From the NCBI RefSeq assembly GCF_035582795.1, contig NC_134368.1, forward strand, positions 31,618,501 to 31,682,500: a DNA stretch of 64,000 nt. Direction: 5' to 3'. Shown here in pieces: positions 8,730-21,200 of this stretch (position 1 is its first letter; the number at the start of each line of letters is the position of its first letter). The position numbers and the translations under genes are program-made. The stretch comes from Mycteria americana. Lineage: Eukaryota; Chordata; Aves; Ciconiiformes; Ciconiidae. The notes beneath the pieces were generated by a model. It did no database searches. It saw only the letters and a program-made list of their open reading frames with translations, and was not told where the DNA came from.

Positions 8730-10400
8730 TATGCGGGACCTGCGACCATGCTTGGGTCGGACCTGTTTGCCCACGGGCAGCGCGGGCCGCGGGCTGCCGG
8801 CACTTCGCAGTGCTGAAGGCACGGCGCTCTCCCGGCTGCTCCCTCCAGCCCTGCCCTGGAGTCCCCCCGGGCGCTTCCGAAACCTTTCCCCGCTGTGGGA
8901 GCTCTTGCCGCAACGCCCATCACCGGCGCCTCGCACCTCCGCCCCGGCCTTGGGAGAGCGCAGCCCTTGGGGTAGCTCCCTGCTCCCACCCGCGGTGTGG
9001 CCGGGGCACCGTGGCAGGACGCGTCCTGAGCCCGTGCCTCGGGGACAGGGACCCCCAGACCGAAGGGCTCAGCGGTCCCGGCCGGCTGCGGATCCGCCCT
9101 GGGGTGGACGGAGCGGGCTCGGCCCCGTCAGCCAGGGCCTGAGAGCTCAGGGAGTGGGGGGCTCACAGCGCAGGGACCCTGATATCCAGGCCAGGAGACT
9201 GCGGGAAACGCGCCTTCCTCAGTAGCTCCCTTTTTGGAGCTGGGAAAGAGAGGGGACCATCTATCTAATCCCCCTCATTCATCTCTAGTTTGTCCTAATT
9301 TCCTGCTCCCGCCCCTCCCGCTGACCCGACCCCTCTGGGACATGGACCCGGGAGCGGCTCCCGGTGCCTGGCGCTGCCCCTGCGGGCACGGACGGCCCAA
9401 GCGGCGGCAGCGCTGCCCGGGGCTGGGCTGCTGCTGCCGGGGCTGGGCTGCTCCTGCTCGGGGCTGGGCTGCTGCTGCCGGGGCTGGGCTGCTGCTGCCC
9501 GGGGCTGGGCTGCTCCTGCCGGGGCTGGGCTGCTCCGCGGGCAGCGTTCGGCTCTCTCCTCCTCTCGCACGGTTCAGCCCGACGGTTCAGCCGCAGGACG
9601 AGGCCACGGCCGGAAGGATCAGGACCACTCGGGAGTTTCTGTCGTCCCCACGGGGGTAAGACGGCCAGGAAGGGGCGAGTGCGGTTGCCACCGCCCCGGG
9701 AACCCGGCGAGCATCCTGCCACCAGCCCGGAGGCGGCGGGCAGGGCGGGGAGCGCTCCCCTCCTGGATCCGGGGCCTGAAGATGACCGCACACAGTCCTT
9801 CGGGAAAGAAACCCGGCCAAAAAACCCCAGGAGTATTATTATTATTTATTTTCCTAAGTTCTCGCGGCTGCTCGGAAAGGATCCGGGGTCGTCGTGAAGG
9901 TTTTAGTACGAGTGCGGGCACCGCACCGGAAGCCTCCGCGCACCTCCGTCGGCAGAACTTCGGTCTGCGGGAGAAACCCCGGGGCGGGTTTGCAGCCCGG
10001 GCCCGGGGGTGCCCGGCGGGACCCCGGCCCTGGGAAGGCGCCCTCGCCCCGCCGGGCCCCCGCGGGTGACAGGGCCGCTCTGCGGGGCGGAAAGCCGTGC
10101 GCCGGGGAAAGCCGTGCGCCGGGCAGCTGCCGGGGAGCCCCGCATGGCAGCGGAATAACAAACAGCCTGAAGCCACTGTGCCACTCGGGAGACCGCGGGA
10201 CGTGTGTCCGCGCTGCAGCGCGCTCAGCCCTCGCCGTGAAAGCGCCGATTTCACGCGGGATCTGCTCCGCGCCCCTCTCCGCCCCCCTGCGCGCCTTCCA
10301 GCCGGCCCCGCTCCGGGCGATGCGCCGGCCCCTCCGCGCCCCCCCCGCCCCGCCCCCGGCCGGCGTGTCCGGGGGGATTTAAGCTGTTGGAAGCGAACCC
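8730..10400. other. cluster of GC-rich islands
   Basis: Three CpG-dense stretches (about 8730-9220, 9330-9770, 9930-10380) surround a minisatellite. Frames of up to 211 codons on both strands are low-complexity Pro/Arg/Gly/Ala and show no domain. No convincing donor-acceptor pair links them. An unannotated non-coding transcript or Polycomb-bound island is possible. Confidence 0.4.
9419..9537 (+). repeat. GC-rich minisatellite, 6 copies of ~20 bp
   Basis: The unit is close to GGGGCTGGGCTGCTGCTGCC, with a TCC variant in alternate copies; the core GGGGCTGGGCTGCT occurs six times in 119 bases. The spaced G tracts on one strand could fold into G-quadruplexes. Copy number is likely variable. Confidence 0.85.
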
Positions 10401-10429
10401 AAAGAGATCGGAAGCGTGTGCTGTGTGCT

Positions 10430-10660
10430 CTGGAAAAATAACTAGTTTCAGATTAATGAAGGAGTGACAATTTCAAGGCTAGCGTTGGCACTGCCCAAGC
10501 CAGAGCGTGGGGAGCTCGCCAGGCTTTGCTTTATATTGTCTACTCTTCTGAAGAGCAGACAAAGATGGATAGAGAGACATTGAAAAGCAGGAGGCGTATT
10601 TCAAACAGTTCAATAAAGAGGGTTGTCACTTAAAGACAAGAACCATAGTGCTTTGATGAC
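10430..10660. promoter_or_regulatory. candidate conserved non-coding block
   Basis: After the GC-rich island the sequence becomes balanced and complex, with CAGATTAATGAAGG near 10450 and SOX-like ACAAAG near 10558. It shows no repeat and no frame. Constraint is suspected from context only. Confidence 0.2.
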
Positions 10661-10949
10661 TTTGTATTAGCCTCACCGTTTCAAATAAGTGACTCCACTC
10701 TCTTTGCGGAATTCACCCGGTTTTAGTAGATGACACTTCAGTGAAGCCGCTTTAGACAGGAACAAGGGCTTGTAACTGCGGGGCAAAACTCCTCTTCGGG
10801 CGGGTTTTGCAAAGCAGGTTTCCGACCCGGGGCTGGATTTTCTTTCCGCCCTCAAACTAGGGAACCTCGGTAAAATCAAGGTTTACAATTTGCGTGGAAC
10901 CGCTCTGAAAAAGGGAGAGAACACTTCGGCACCGTATGAATGTAAAGAA

Positions 10950-11335
10950 AGCGGCGGGGAGATGTCGAACGCCGGGGGTAAGGCTGCCTGCTGGCAGAGC
11001 CGGCGGGGCAGGGGCGGTCCTCTCCGAGTCGCTTTCTACGCCCTCGCAGAAAGCACCGACACGGGCTGTTGAAAGATGCAGTTGCGTGTGACCCCCCCGG
11101 CTGCTCACGCGTGTTCTCACCCGCGGGGGGTGGCGGTCCCGCCTGTGCCCGCAGCCTCTCCCCGCCTCGGCCCCGCGGGTTCCCGGCTCTCCCCGTCCCG
11201 CGGGTGCCTTGCTGCGGGTGGAGGACACCTTCCCGCTGCCCGGGGGCAGCCGGGGGGCCGCAGCCCGGAGTGCCTGCGGCGGGGAGGGAAGGAGGGCGCA
11301 GCGCTGCCGGGGGAGAGCTTTCTGCCAAAACCGAG
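10950..11335. other. GC-rich, CpG-dense segment
   Basis: A CpG-dense block ends at a T homopolymer (about 11339-11355). Overlapping open frames on both strands are compositional. No gene is recognised. Confidence 0.4.
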
Positions 11336-11929
11336 GATTTTTTTTTTTTTTTTTTAAGATGGGGACCCCCGACCGCTGCAGCCCCCCGGGCTTTGAAGGC
11401 ACAGCGAAAGGGCTTCACTGTGGGTTTGAGCGAACCATTTAGTCACTGTTTCATTAGGCACTGTTTGAACCTTGCAACATGTGGTAATTTCTGGGGCAAG
11501 CTGAAAAGGGGGGATTATGTAGGAGGGACACAAGGAAATTACCTAACGGTTAATTTAACTCGTTTTCTGGTAGAATTTTCGATACATTCCTAATTGACTG
11601 AGGAGGCAGGTGAAGTCTTCAGTTCCAGGCAGACTCATTCACGGTGAGAATAAATGGCTCTTTTTCAACTCACACTGCTCACAATATATCATCAGGGAAA
11701 AGACATGCAATGAATATGTTGATTTTTTTTTTATTATTAATGGAATTACACCCTGCTACGCAGGTGTGAGGGTAAAAACCTATACTGCGATGAAATCAGA
11801 TTAACAATGAAATGAGAATTTTATTAGCTTTCTATGTCACATAGACCTGGATTTAAACTGTCAAAACAAGAAACAAGAGGGGGAAAAAAGATACTCTGAA
11901 GGCAACAGTGCCAATCAACGGGCAGAAGC

Positions 11930-12150
11930 AGTGGCTTGGTATCCAAATAATAATTAGCTGTAATTCACGGTGAATATCCACACCCCACACTCTACGCTAT
12001 TTATATCATATAGAGAATGTATGATTAGCCTATAATGGCAAATGTCTTTTGAGTCCGGGGCTTGCCAATTAACCCTAATCACCCCGATTTGCTACGAAAC
12101 GGGAACATTTGCTCATAAGGTCCGAGTTTTAATAAAACATTAGGTCGTGT
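11930..12150. promoter_or_regulatory. candidate conserved enhancer: homeodomain sites plus CArG box
   Basis: A dense run of homeodomain-type motifs includes TAATTA at 11951, TAATTC at 11961, ATGATTAG at 12021, CCAATTAACC near 12066 and TAATCACC near 12076. It also holds a perfect CArG box (CCTATAATGG, 12029-12038), the SRF/MADS consensus. The block is AT-rich, complex and bounded on the right by a GC-rich minisatellite. It is among the most enhancer-like segments of the window; conservation is not tested. Confidence 0.4.
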
Positions 12151-12304
12151 CGGAAATAAACTCTGGCTGAGACTCTTGCCGTGTTGGCAAGGGAAAGGGG
12201 CCCAGCCAGACCGGAGTGTCCCGGGGGCGTTTGGGAGCAGCCGGGGAGCAGCGGGACAGCAGCCGTGACCCGGCACCGGGCAGCTCCGGGGAGAGGCGGC
12301 GGGG

Positions 12305-12578
12305 ACGACCCTGCACCGGGCACCGGGGAAGCGGCATGTGGGAAGCGACCCTGCACCGGGCACCGGCGGGTTGGAGCTGGCCCTGCACCGGGCAGCGGCG
12401 AGTTGGAGGTGACCCTGCACCGGGCACCGACGGGTTGGAGCTGGCCCTGCACCGGGCACCGGGACCGGCGGGTTGGAACTGGCCCTGCACCGGGCACCGG
12501 CGGGTTGGAGGTGACCCTGCACCGGGCACCGGGAGCGGTGGGTTGGAGCTGGCCCTGCACCGGGCACCGGGAGCGGCG
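12305..12578 (+). repeat. GC-rich minisatellite, 8 copies of ~30-36 bp
   Basis: The core CCCTGCACCGGGCA occurs eight times in about 270 bases, separated by variants of CCGGCGGGTTGGAGCTGG. Unit length alternates because some copies carry an extra GGGAGC or GGGACC. A degenerate copy precedes it near 12266. The long open frames here are simply the repeat translated. Confidence 0.9.
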
Positions 12579-12689
12579 GCGCTACCTGCGCGGCGTGCGG
12601 AGAGGTGATGGGCGCATCCGGGCAGGGCCCGCGGCCAGGGGAGCCCGCCACGTCTGCCAAGGGCCCCTTTGTAACCTGCTATACAAAAT

Positions 12690-12800
12690 GGAGGTATTCT
12701 GCATGACAAAGCCCAATTAAGCTCGCTATTCAGGACCTCTGCAGCTGGTAGCCCATTGGGAGAGTGGGAGGAAACGCGAATATATTAATTATGCGAAGGG
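12690..12800. promoter_or_regulatory. candidate conserved element with octamer-like and homeodomain sites
   Basis: Just right of the minisatellite the sequence returns to AT-rich and complex, with CCAATTAAGC near 12713 and ATATTAATTATGC near 12781 (overlapping homeodomain and POU-like cores). This is a weak candidate. Confidence 0.22.
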
Positions 12801-14853
12801 GCGGTGAAAAAATACCAACAACCGCGGTTCTGGGTTGGGTGTTGGGTCTGTTTGTTTGGTTTTTTATGTGTCAGTCCCGTTATTTATTTATGTATGTATT
12901 TGGTGGCAGGGGCGGTGGGAGGAGGAGGGGCGGGGTGGGGCACAAGCTGCCGGCCGCGGAGCCCCCAGGGAGCATCCCCCGCCGGCCTCGGGCTGTTTGC
13001 AAAGAGGAGCAAGGGAGGCTGCCTGCCAGGCTGCAGGAGAGGGCTACAGGCTCTGCTACAACTGTGGTTTAATATACTAGCAACTTTGTCCTTTTTCTCT
13101 AAGAATTCTCTCTCTCTATTTTTTACTTGTCACTCAACAGGGGTCAACTGTAAGCCGGCCAACGGGCTTTCCCAGGCTGAGGGGCACCAAACCCTAGGAC
13201 AGACTGAAGGCCAGCCAAAGAAGAGAAAATACTGGAGACCTAAGGTTAAGATTGACCCAGGCAGTCCGTTTGCTTTTCAGTTTTACCTTTCCAAGCCAAC
13301 GGGCCATAATATATGCGTGGCTATAATCAGTATGTAAAACACAATTTCAGACTCCAAAATCCAAAGTGTCTGAGAAATATCTTGCATGACATAGTCATCT
13401 TACTCTAAATAACTCAACTCTTGTAACACCAGATGAGTTTTAGTTCAGAACTATGTGCCACTGCACACAGAACTGTGCTTGGGATCACGCAGTTTTCGAC
13501 CCTGGCCACAAATGCATGGACATGACCACAGATCTTTCCCTTTTCTTCTGCAGAAGGATAAAAAGACAGAGAAAATTCAAGCTGGTTTTACGCTATGAGT
13601 GCTCCCAATCTTCTCAAAATAGCATGAAGTTTAGGCCAGAATGTGGTCAGCCATACATGCAGAAGATGCAAATAGTAATGAGCCAAGAAGTATACTTGGC
13701 ATAAGACACGTGCAATGCATTTGAATAAAAATTTGGTATTCTAATTTTTCTCCAGTAGACTTAGATTTTAACTAACCTACCACCATTACCCCGTTCTTCT
13801 AGAACAGCTGTCAGAGCGGTCATGGCTCCATATTCTCAGTGTTGCTACAGAAAAACAAGTAGACACCCCCAGTTTAGGTACCATGAAGGAGGGGTACATT
13901 GCTTTTTTCTTCAGTTCCCCTGAAAGACCAGTCCTGGCTTTTGATGCATATTCTGGAATGGATAGACAGGGATCCTATGTTGACTTTCATTAAACTAGTA
14001 ATAGTAAAAACACCACGAAGTCTTTAGACACGTGAGTGACTCAACTGAATACAGGAGAACTGTGTTGGTGAGTCAATCCTGCTTGTGTAAAAACTGCAAT
14101 ACCTCCGAGGCGGAGCTGGGATAATAGCAGCAAAAATTGCTACTCGATGCCAACAGCATCAATTTTCATGTTGCTATCATAATTTTTACTTGCTCCCATA
14201 GTTTTGTTTTGAGATTGCTTTTTTTTTTAATTCAGTCAAATGAAAGATGGATTTTAATGAGTTAATGAACAGCCATCAGCTTTTTTTTTTTTAGCAGGAC
14301 CTGCCAATTTTTCACAGGCAAAAGATATCAGCTCTAAAATAATTCTACTAAAATGTTGCTGCCATTAAGAAAAGATCGCAAGACAGAAGTTTTGGGTTTT
14401 TTGGTATTGCTTGTTTTCCCTTGATAAAAACATTTTTCATGATCTGATTTGTCTTTTGTAATTAATGCAAGACTGAGTGGGCTTAGGCAATGTTCAGTTT
14501 AACAGATTGTGGCAGTTCAGTCCTCTGGGTTTTCAGCAAAAGTTGTCAAATTGCAGTAAAAATTGTCAAAGTTTTTTCTCTTTCTCAATTGCTACTAAAT
14601 GTGAGCAAGTGCTGGCATGCACAGAAAGTATCTCTGAACTTTTTGGTTTTTCTTACGCAAAGAAAAAATTCAGTGAGTTCCAAATGCAACTTCATGTAGG
14701 CTAGGCTGCCTCAGCAACGGATTGCCTCTCAGGGAAATCTCCCACTTTGTGATCAAATGAGCAGATCTTTTTATCTTCAGAACTAACTTTCAGAATGAGT
14801 TTAAGCTAGAAATTTGTTTTAGGGAAACAACTCAGATGTTGCGGGATAGCTGA

Positions 14854-14887
14854 CATAGGTGATGCCTACCACCTATGACATAGGTGA
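14854..14887. repeat. inverted repeat CATAGGTG/CACCTATG with a third direct copy
   Basis: A perfect 8-base inverted repeat (14854-14861 and 14870-14877) has an 8-base spacer. It is followed at once by another copy of CATAGGTGA. It could be a small hairpin or a local duplication; no function is evident. Confidence 0.5.
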
Positions 14888-15044
14888 TAGGTGAGCATGA
14901 GAAGAAAGAAAACCCCAGTTAGTTGAAGACCTTCTACAAAACAAGCACCGAGTCCTTCAGACACACTGATTTATGAATGGATGCTTTTGGAAATATTTGG
15001 GAGCAAGACTGAGATAATCACCTTGATACTTGGAGGGCATCTGT

Positions 15045-15071
15045 ATTGCCTATACTATCAGTATAGGTAAT
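15045..15071. repeat. short hairpin-forming inverted repeat
   Basis: Eleven-base arms (ATTGCCTATAC and GTATAGGTAAT, one mismatch as G:T in RNA) flank a 5-base loop. The stem is too short for a microRNA precursor. Confidence 0.45.
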
Positions 15072-16432
15072 AAGGGCAGCAGATGCATGTCTCCATGGGG
15101 GAGGACGGCATGCGTCCCCTGCCACGGTGCTGACCTCTGTGACTGCACTGATGCTGCTGAGATTGGAGCATCAGTGCTGGAGCTCACCATCCTGAGAGCA
15201 CCAGCCATTGTGGCTATCAGAAAAGCAAAGGTGATGATGCTACTTTTTATGTTGAGGGAAATCCAGTGCAAGTAAATGAAAGTGAATCCTGAGAAGCACA
15301 GGCTGCCAGGACAATGTCTATCAGCCTTGTTTATGCTGGAGTCTCATGAAAGAAGCCAGTGTTGTTGCTGGAAAAGATGGCCTTTGCCTCCTGTCATTCC
15401 CTGCCTCTTGTTCTCTGGGCTGTCCTGTCCTTTGCACTTGTTTCTTTCCTATGGAAACTTCTGCCCTTGCCTTCATCCCGTTTCTTGAGAAGTACACAAA
15501 ACCAGGGGATGGGATCAGGTCATCCTGTTTACAGCCCTGCACCTACATGGGAGGAGAGAGCATGGGTACATCTTTAAGACTTCTACTCCTCTCTAATTGA
15601 CATTGGCTAATAGATCCCAAAATTACAGGGGAGCTGAGTGGGTGGGACAAGCTTGAGAGACAGACAGAGGGAGGAACAGGCAGATTGCTCTCATAAATCT
15701 AATCTCTTTAGAAAATGAGGTTTACAGTATCTGCTGCTGGCAGAAACTGCACTCCCATAGTTGCTAGGTCAAAGTTGAGATAGTTTAAAAAATCTTCAGT
15801 GTAAATGCAGCCTTTGAAAGAAGGTTTTCTGGAGGAAGACTTCTACCGTGCTTGAGGTACAGGAATATCAGCAGAAACATGCTGTGCCTGAAGCCATAAA
15901 GCTGACATACTTTGGGGGTCTTTTGCCCCTAAGAACTCGGGGGTTCTGACCTGCAAAGAAAAGACTTGCATAAAACTGCAGGATGAGGAGCAAGTGAACA
16001 TAGTGCATGTTTAGGGCAAAGGACAGCACAGAACTGTTGTTTTCATAACTGTTTTTTCCCTTGTTAGTCTTGTGTTTAGTTCTTCCCATAACTCTAAAGG
16101 GAAGTGGAAGAGATCTGCTGTTTTTTTCCTTATGTTAGTGTTTCCCCCCCCGAGGCAAGCTCAAGGGCATCTGAAGCAATTTGACATTTGAAATTAAAGA
16201 CTAATTTCTGTTTAAAAAGTAAACAGGAGATACAAATGCTTGAAAGCTATTTCTGTTTTACCTTAATTTAGAACCGCTGGCTTCAGCTTCCCCAGGCTCT
16301 GAAGCAAGCTGCAGTCCTTGGCCAGCATGTCCCCCTCTAACTGCACCTTGGCCTTCCCACTTCACCTTATCCAGGCTTCAGCTTATCTTGAGGGAACGTG
16401 GGAATCTCCTAGGTCATATTTTGCAGAAATAA

Positions 16433-16459
16433 GTTTTGTTTTGTTTTGTTTTGTTTTTT
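16433..16459 (+). repeat. (GTTTT)n simple repeat
   Basis: About five tandem GTTTT units ending in a T run. No LINE or SINE body was recognised next to it. Confidence 0.75.
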
Positions 16460-18252
16460 AATAGGAAAGCAGGGTGTATTATACTCCAGTCTTTGTACTC
16501 TATAACACTATCTTTCACAGAACTAACAACACAGAAACAACTTGTTTTGCTGGATTTGTGTTATTCCCTTTTTCTGTTTTGGGGGTCATTTAGGAATGAC
16601 ATAAGGGAGCACTTGCTTTCCTTTCACCTTCTAACATCTTTACCCCTTGGAAGCAAGCAGAATAACAGTGGACACCGGTTTATAGTTCATTTGTTGGTTT
16701 TATACACATGCTTTCTATTAAACATATAAGCGCATGTGCAGCTCTTTCTACACACTGAAAGGAGCTATAGAAACTCATAGGAAATTGTGTGTTTTAAAAG
16801 ATTATTTACACATAAAAATGGTATACATTTGCAAAAGGCATGCTTTTGGCAGGGGACGCTGGCAAGCCGACCAGGAGGGACTTCGGTGGGGAGCACAGTC
16901 CTTGGAGCAATTTGCTCCAAGAGGGAATTTGAACTAATGCCACCTAATGGAGAGTGGGAACCACTGCAGCAGAAGAGAGGATTGAAGTTTGGGGTCAGTT
17001 TGGGGGAGCTAGGTGGTGGTTCCCCCCGGGTCCTCTTTGGAAGGTATGGTGAAGGCAAAAGGTGAGAGTTGGAAAGAGAAAGTGGAAAACAAAAGTTTTC
17101 CCTACGAGAAGGAGTATTTTGATTCATTGGCGGTTTTACTGTTCAAGCTGCCAGACTGTATAAAAGGGGGAACTGGAATGACCATCAAATCAAAGAGGGG
17201 ATGGGGATTTGAAAACTTCATTCTTATTGTAGCCAGAGGAGAAAATGGCACAACATGAATCCATTCTAGGGGCAATGACTGTAAATGAGAATGGGAATGG
17301 CACAAAGGTAACCTGTTCCAGTCCTAACAAGGTACACTTGTGTGGTCCTAACACCCTTTGGCTCTTTATGTTGTGCAATTTGCTGGTTTCTGTGCTGGAA
17401 CAACTGCGTGCTCGTAGCCCTGAAGCAGTGAGTGCATTAGCAAGTACTTTTTCATCTTTGAGGAACAGAAGTTTCCACTTTAATTACATTAATGCTGATC
17501 AATAAACATCTTTGAACTGTTCTATAGCATCACGAAAGTGATGTTACAGTGACTAAGGCAATACTTGCTGTATCAGCCTGTTTCAGCCACTTAGAGCACT
17601 CCAAAAAGTAGATTTTTTGTCTAAGATGAGCTGTGCTTATTCTCAGCAGAAAAGGTCAAGGGACAAACATTTCAAACTGTGTGCCTGGCTCAGATATGTG
17701 CAAACACAACTGGACCCACAAACAAACGTTGAAGTGTCCGTGCAGGCATACATTTGCACATGCAAAGCAGGATGCATTCATAAATGGGAGCTTGCTCACA
17801 CACACTAACTAGCTTGAACAGAAAACAGCATGAAAATGTTGCTTTAATTGTTTTAAAAAATGAAGCAGGATGGTGATATTTGCCTGGGCCACTTCATGCT
17901 GTTAGCCATTTCCCCCCCTCCTGGGAAAGCACTGAGAAGGCTTTCCTGGTTTGTAGGTACAGCTTGCTGGGTTTGTATCCAGCTAGAAGAGAAGTGGGAC
18001 AGGAATTCAGGAGTGAATGACAGCGAGGGTCAAACAGGTCCTTATGGAAAAACCTCCTGGGGACTGTTAGAGAGCTACTAAGTCTTAAAGCCAAAGTTGG
18101 AGTAGGGTTGGAGCAGGACTGAGAGTGAGTATGGGCCAGGATGAAAGCCAAGTCTCTCCAAGTAGGTGTTCCTCTAACTCTTCATGGTAAATTTTTTGTA
18201 GAACATTCGAATTTGTTAACATAATTTGTTAAAACCTGATCAAAAGATGTGT

Positions 18253-18255
<3 letters not shown>

Positions 18256-18290
<35 letters not shown>
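18256..18290. repeat. (AT)n dinucleotide microsatellite
   Basis: An uninterrupted 35-base alternating A/T run, probably polymorphic. AT alternation of this length can extrude cruciforms. Confidence 0.9.
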
Positions 18291-18293
<3 letters not shown>

Positions 18294-18299
18294 TTGGCA

Positions 18300-21200
18300 C
18301 CTTATCAGAACACTCAGGAAATCCCAGCATTATGTGTCATTTAGCAAATAAATTACAACTGTGAGAGGTACTTATGGGGGAAGATATACCCAGGCTAAGT
18401 TTATAACGTACTTTACATTGTTTTTAATAAAAGATTCATAGGACAGATAAGAAGATGGGATGGGTGATGGCTTCACATTTAGGTCTTAATTACGTTTGCC
18501 ATCTAACACAAAAAATATTTGTATAATTCTGTTTTAATTATCCATACCAGAGGAATTAGCTATTTTCCCTCATTTGCATTTTTCAATACTTTCTGGTACT
18601 TAATAATCTAAAAATGCTGTCTTTTTTAGGACCCTATTGTCCTTATGCTATTGTGGTATTTGGAAAGCACCCACCATGTATATATAGTCAGTGACCTCAT
18701 CTTAAATTTATTATCAGTATTCTGAGTAAAAGGAATAGATTTTTAAGAAAAGGAATAAACTCAAAGTGCTATGCACTGAAATAAATGCAACTGTTTATTT
18801 GAATGGATCATAATGCATTCATGCATCTCAGCAGCACTTAGGCAAAATAATTTTCCAGATATGCAGGTTATAAAATGGCAGGAGGTGCTAATTTGTTGTC
18901 TAAATGAAATGGATTCTCTCTGAAGGTTTATATTCAAATGCAAATCTGAAAAGGCTGATGTTTGTATTGCTTTTAGATACCAGCAGGAAAAGGAGCTAAC
19001 GCTTTTATAGAGCCATTGCAGTGTGTCATCAGCAATGCTGTGGGCAACCCAAAAGTAAAAGCAATGCAGGAGACTTTCCATCGGCTTGTTTTTTCTATTC
19101 TTCTAAGGTTTTATTAGCCCAATGTTAAGCCTCAAGGAATGAAACTGCTGCATTCACAATGCAGAGCAAACCCTTAGGACAGTACTGCACCTTGATTCAA
19201 AATAGTTCTCTGCTAAACACGAATAGAAAGGTATCACTGCCTTTACACTGCTTTAGCTGATTTTATTTATTTATTTAAGTTTCTCAGTTTGTTACAACAG
19301 CAGAAAGTATTGTTTGTCAGCACTTTCCCTGATCTGTTTCTTAGAGAACAATTATCGACATTCCTTGTTCTTATGTTGAGTGAGGAGGATGAAAATAACG
19401 CACCACTGAGTATAGATTGTTGGACAAAGATCACATTTTGGAAATGCTGTTGGCTATATTACTCACCGCTCAAGATCAGCCCAATATGAAGGAGTGCTGG
19501 TGAGTGTCGATGCATTTGTCTATACCCTTGAGCCATTTCCACTTTTGTATTCAACAGATTGCCATTCCAGTCTTCCATATCTTCCTATAGGTTACCTAAA
19601 AAGTTTGGAAGAAGCAAATGCCTCACTTTGAGAAATGCCTACTGTTTTTGAGTACGGTTTTATGAAATCAGTGACAAAGTACTCTTTGATTTCATTGAAT
19701 GCAGGGTCAGTTCCTAAGGCAATATTGACTGACATAAGAACTTCTAACATATAAACCCTAGATTGTAGTATAACACAGGACAGCTATTCCTATGATACTC
19801 TTCTATGTATTCAATCATACACTATTCCTCAAACACCTACATTTTCAAACAACAAAAATGAATGTGCTTTATGAAATGCTCAGTGAGAGAATTTTTACAT
19901 TGAATTACTGTGCACACTAGGTTTTACTATCATTTTGTGGCTGTCAGACCGCTGGCTTTGAGATCCATGAACACTACCAAAGCCTTACTGCAAATTTGGA
20001 AAGGTAAACATATTTCTGGTATTCAGCATGAAAACTTGCAGTCTTCACTCTGAAGATGGTGAGGCACTATAACAAGTGGCTATTTATTCCAAAAAAAAGG
20101 AAACACAAACGCACTTTTAGATTGTAAGGCACCTTGGGTGGAAATGTCATTGTTATCTGGTTTTGTTTTTTTTTCAAGCTGAAATGCGTACACAGATTAT
20201 TTTCTGTTAATACTGAACGGTAATAATTAAAGCACACATTTGAAAACAATTTTACTGTAAGCACGACAACCCAAGGAAAAATAAAATAACGTGTAAAAAA
20301 TACAAGCTCAAGCCACTTCAGCATCCTTATTTTCCTCCATGGACTGTATCCCAGCCTGCTTAAATAAATTCTTAGACTGGATGCCTGAAGCAAGGCAAAA
20401 TGAACCCTCACTGGCCGGAAGAAAACGAAAGTACAAGAACTGGCTATGCTATATATTTTACAGGGTGTCAGAGCTTCCTGTTGTTTCACATTCACTCAGG
20501 CTGCAGAAATGTGAGAACTGCCAAAGACAAGACAACCTCCCGCCCTCTGCTCTAAATAACGATTATAAAATGTTGTAAGTATTCCTCGGCATTTACACAC
20601 ATACATAGTTTGGGGTTTTTTTGGTACTGAAATTAATTAAACAACATTGTCAAGGGACTATTTTTATTTTTTAAAGTGCCTAGAATACCCAGAGATGTGT
20701 TCAAATTCTTTGAGAAACATAATCATTATACTGCATAGAGGATTTCAGCTTGAAATACTCAAAAGACCATCAGAGAGAGAGAGACACACACACTTCACTA
20801 TAAGCAAACACTTCTCTTGCTTGCAGCACAAAGAGCCGTCTTGTTTATAGTGTTTCAAGTGAACCATTTTAGAGGTACTGTAGTGGATTTACAAGAAGAG
20901 TTGACAGTGCTATTGTTAATCCCACTCATCAGTGTACAGGGATTTCCCCTTGGAAACCAACAAGCCTTTGAATCAGAAGACTTTCTTAATTGATGACTTC
21001 TTTACAGACCTGATCTTGCTTCCACTTCTGCGGTAGGCCAGATTAGCTAAAGGCGTTGCAGGCATGTGCTCTAAAGAGAAACCTTGCAAATAGTTTTTTA
21101 TAACAGGAGGGAACAGTAGGTTGATGCTCTTAGTATTTTGTGTCCATTGATTTGTCTCTCATCACTATGGCTATACACTGGAAGTATACCCAGGCTTTTA

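Larger units (their letters stand above)
12800..18250. other. intergenic DNA, no gene recognised
   Basis: AT-rich sequence with several T homopolymers, a (GTTTT)n run at 16433-16459 and two short inverted repeats (14854-14877, 15045-15071). Open frames are short and lack codon structure. Confidence 0.45.

Noticed and set aside
12140-12720. Frames of 179-193 codons on both strands
   Set aside because: They are translations of the eight-copy minisatellite.
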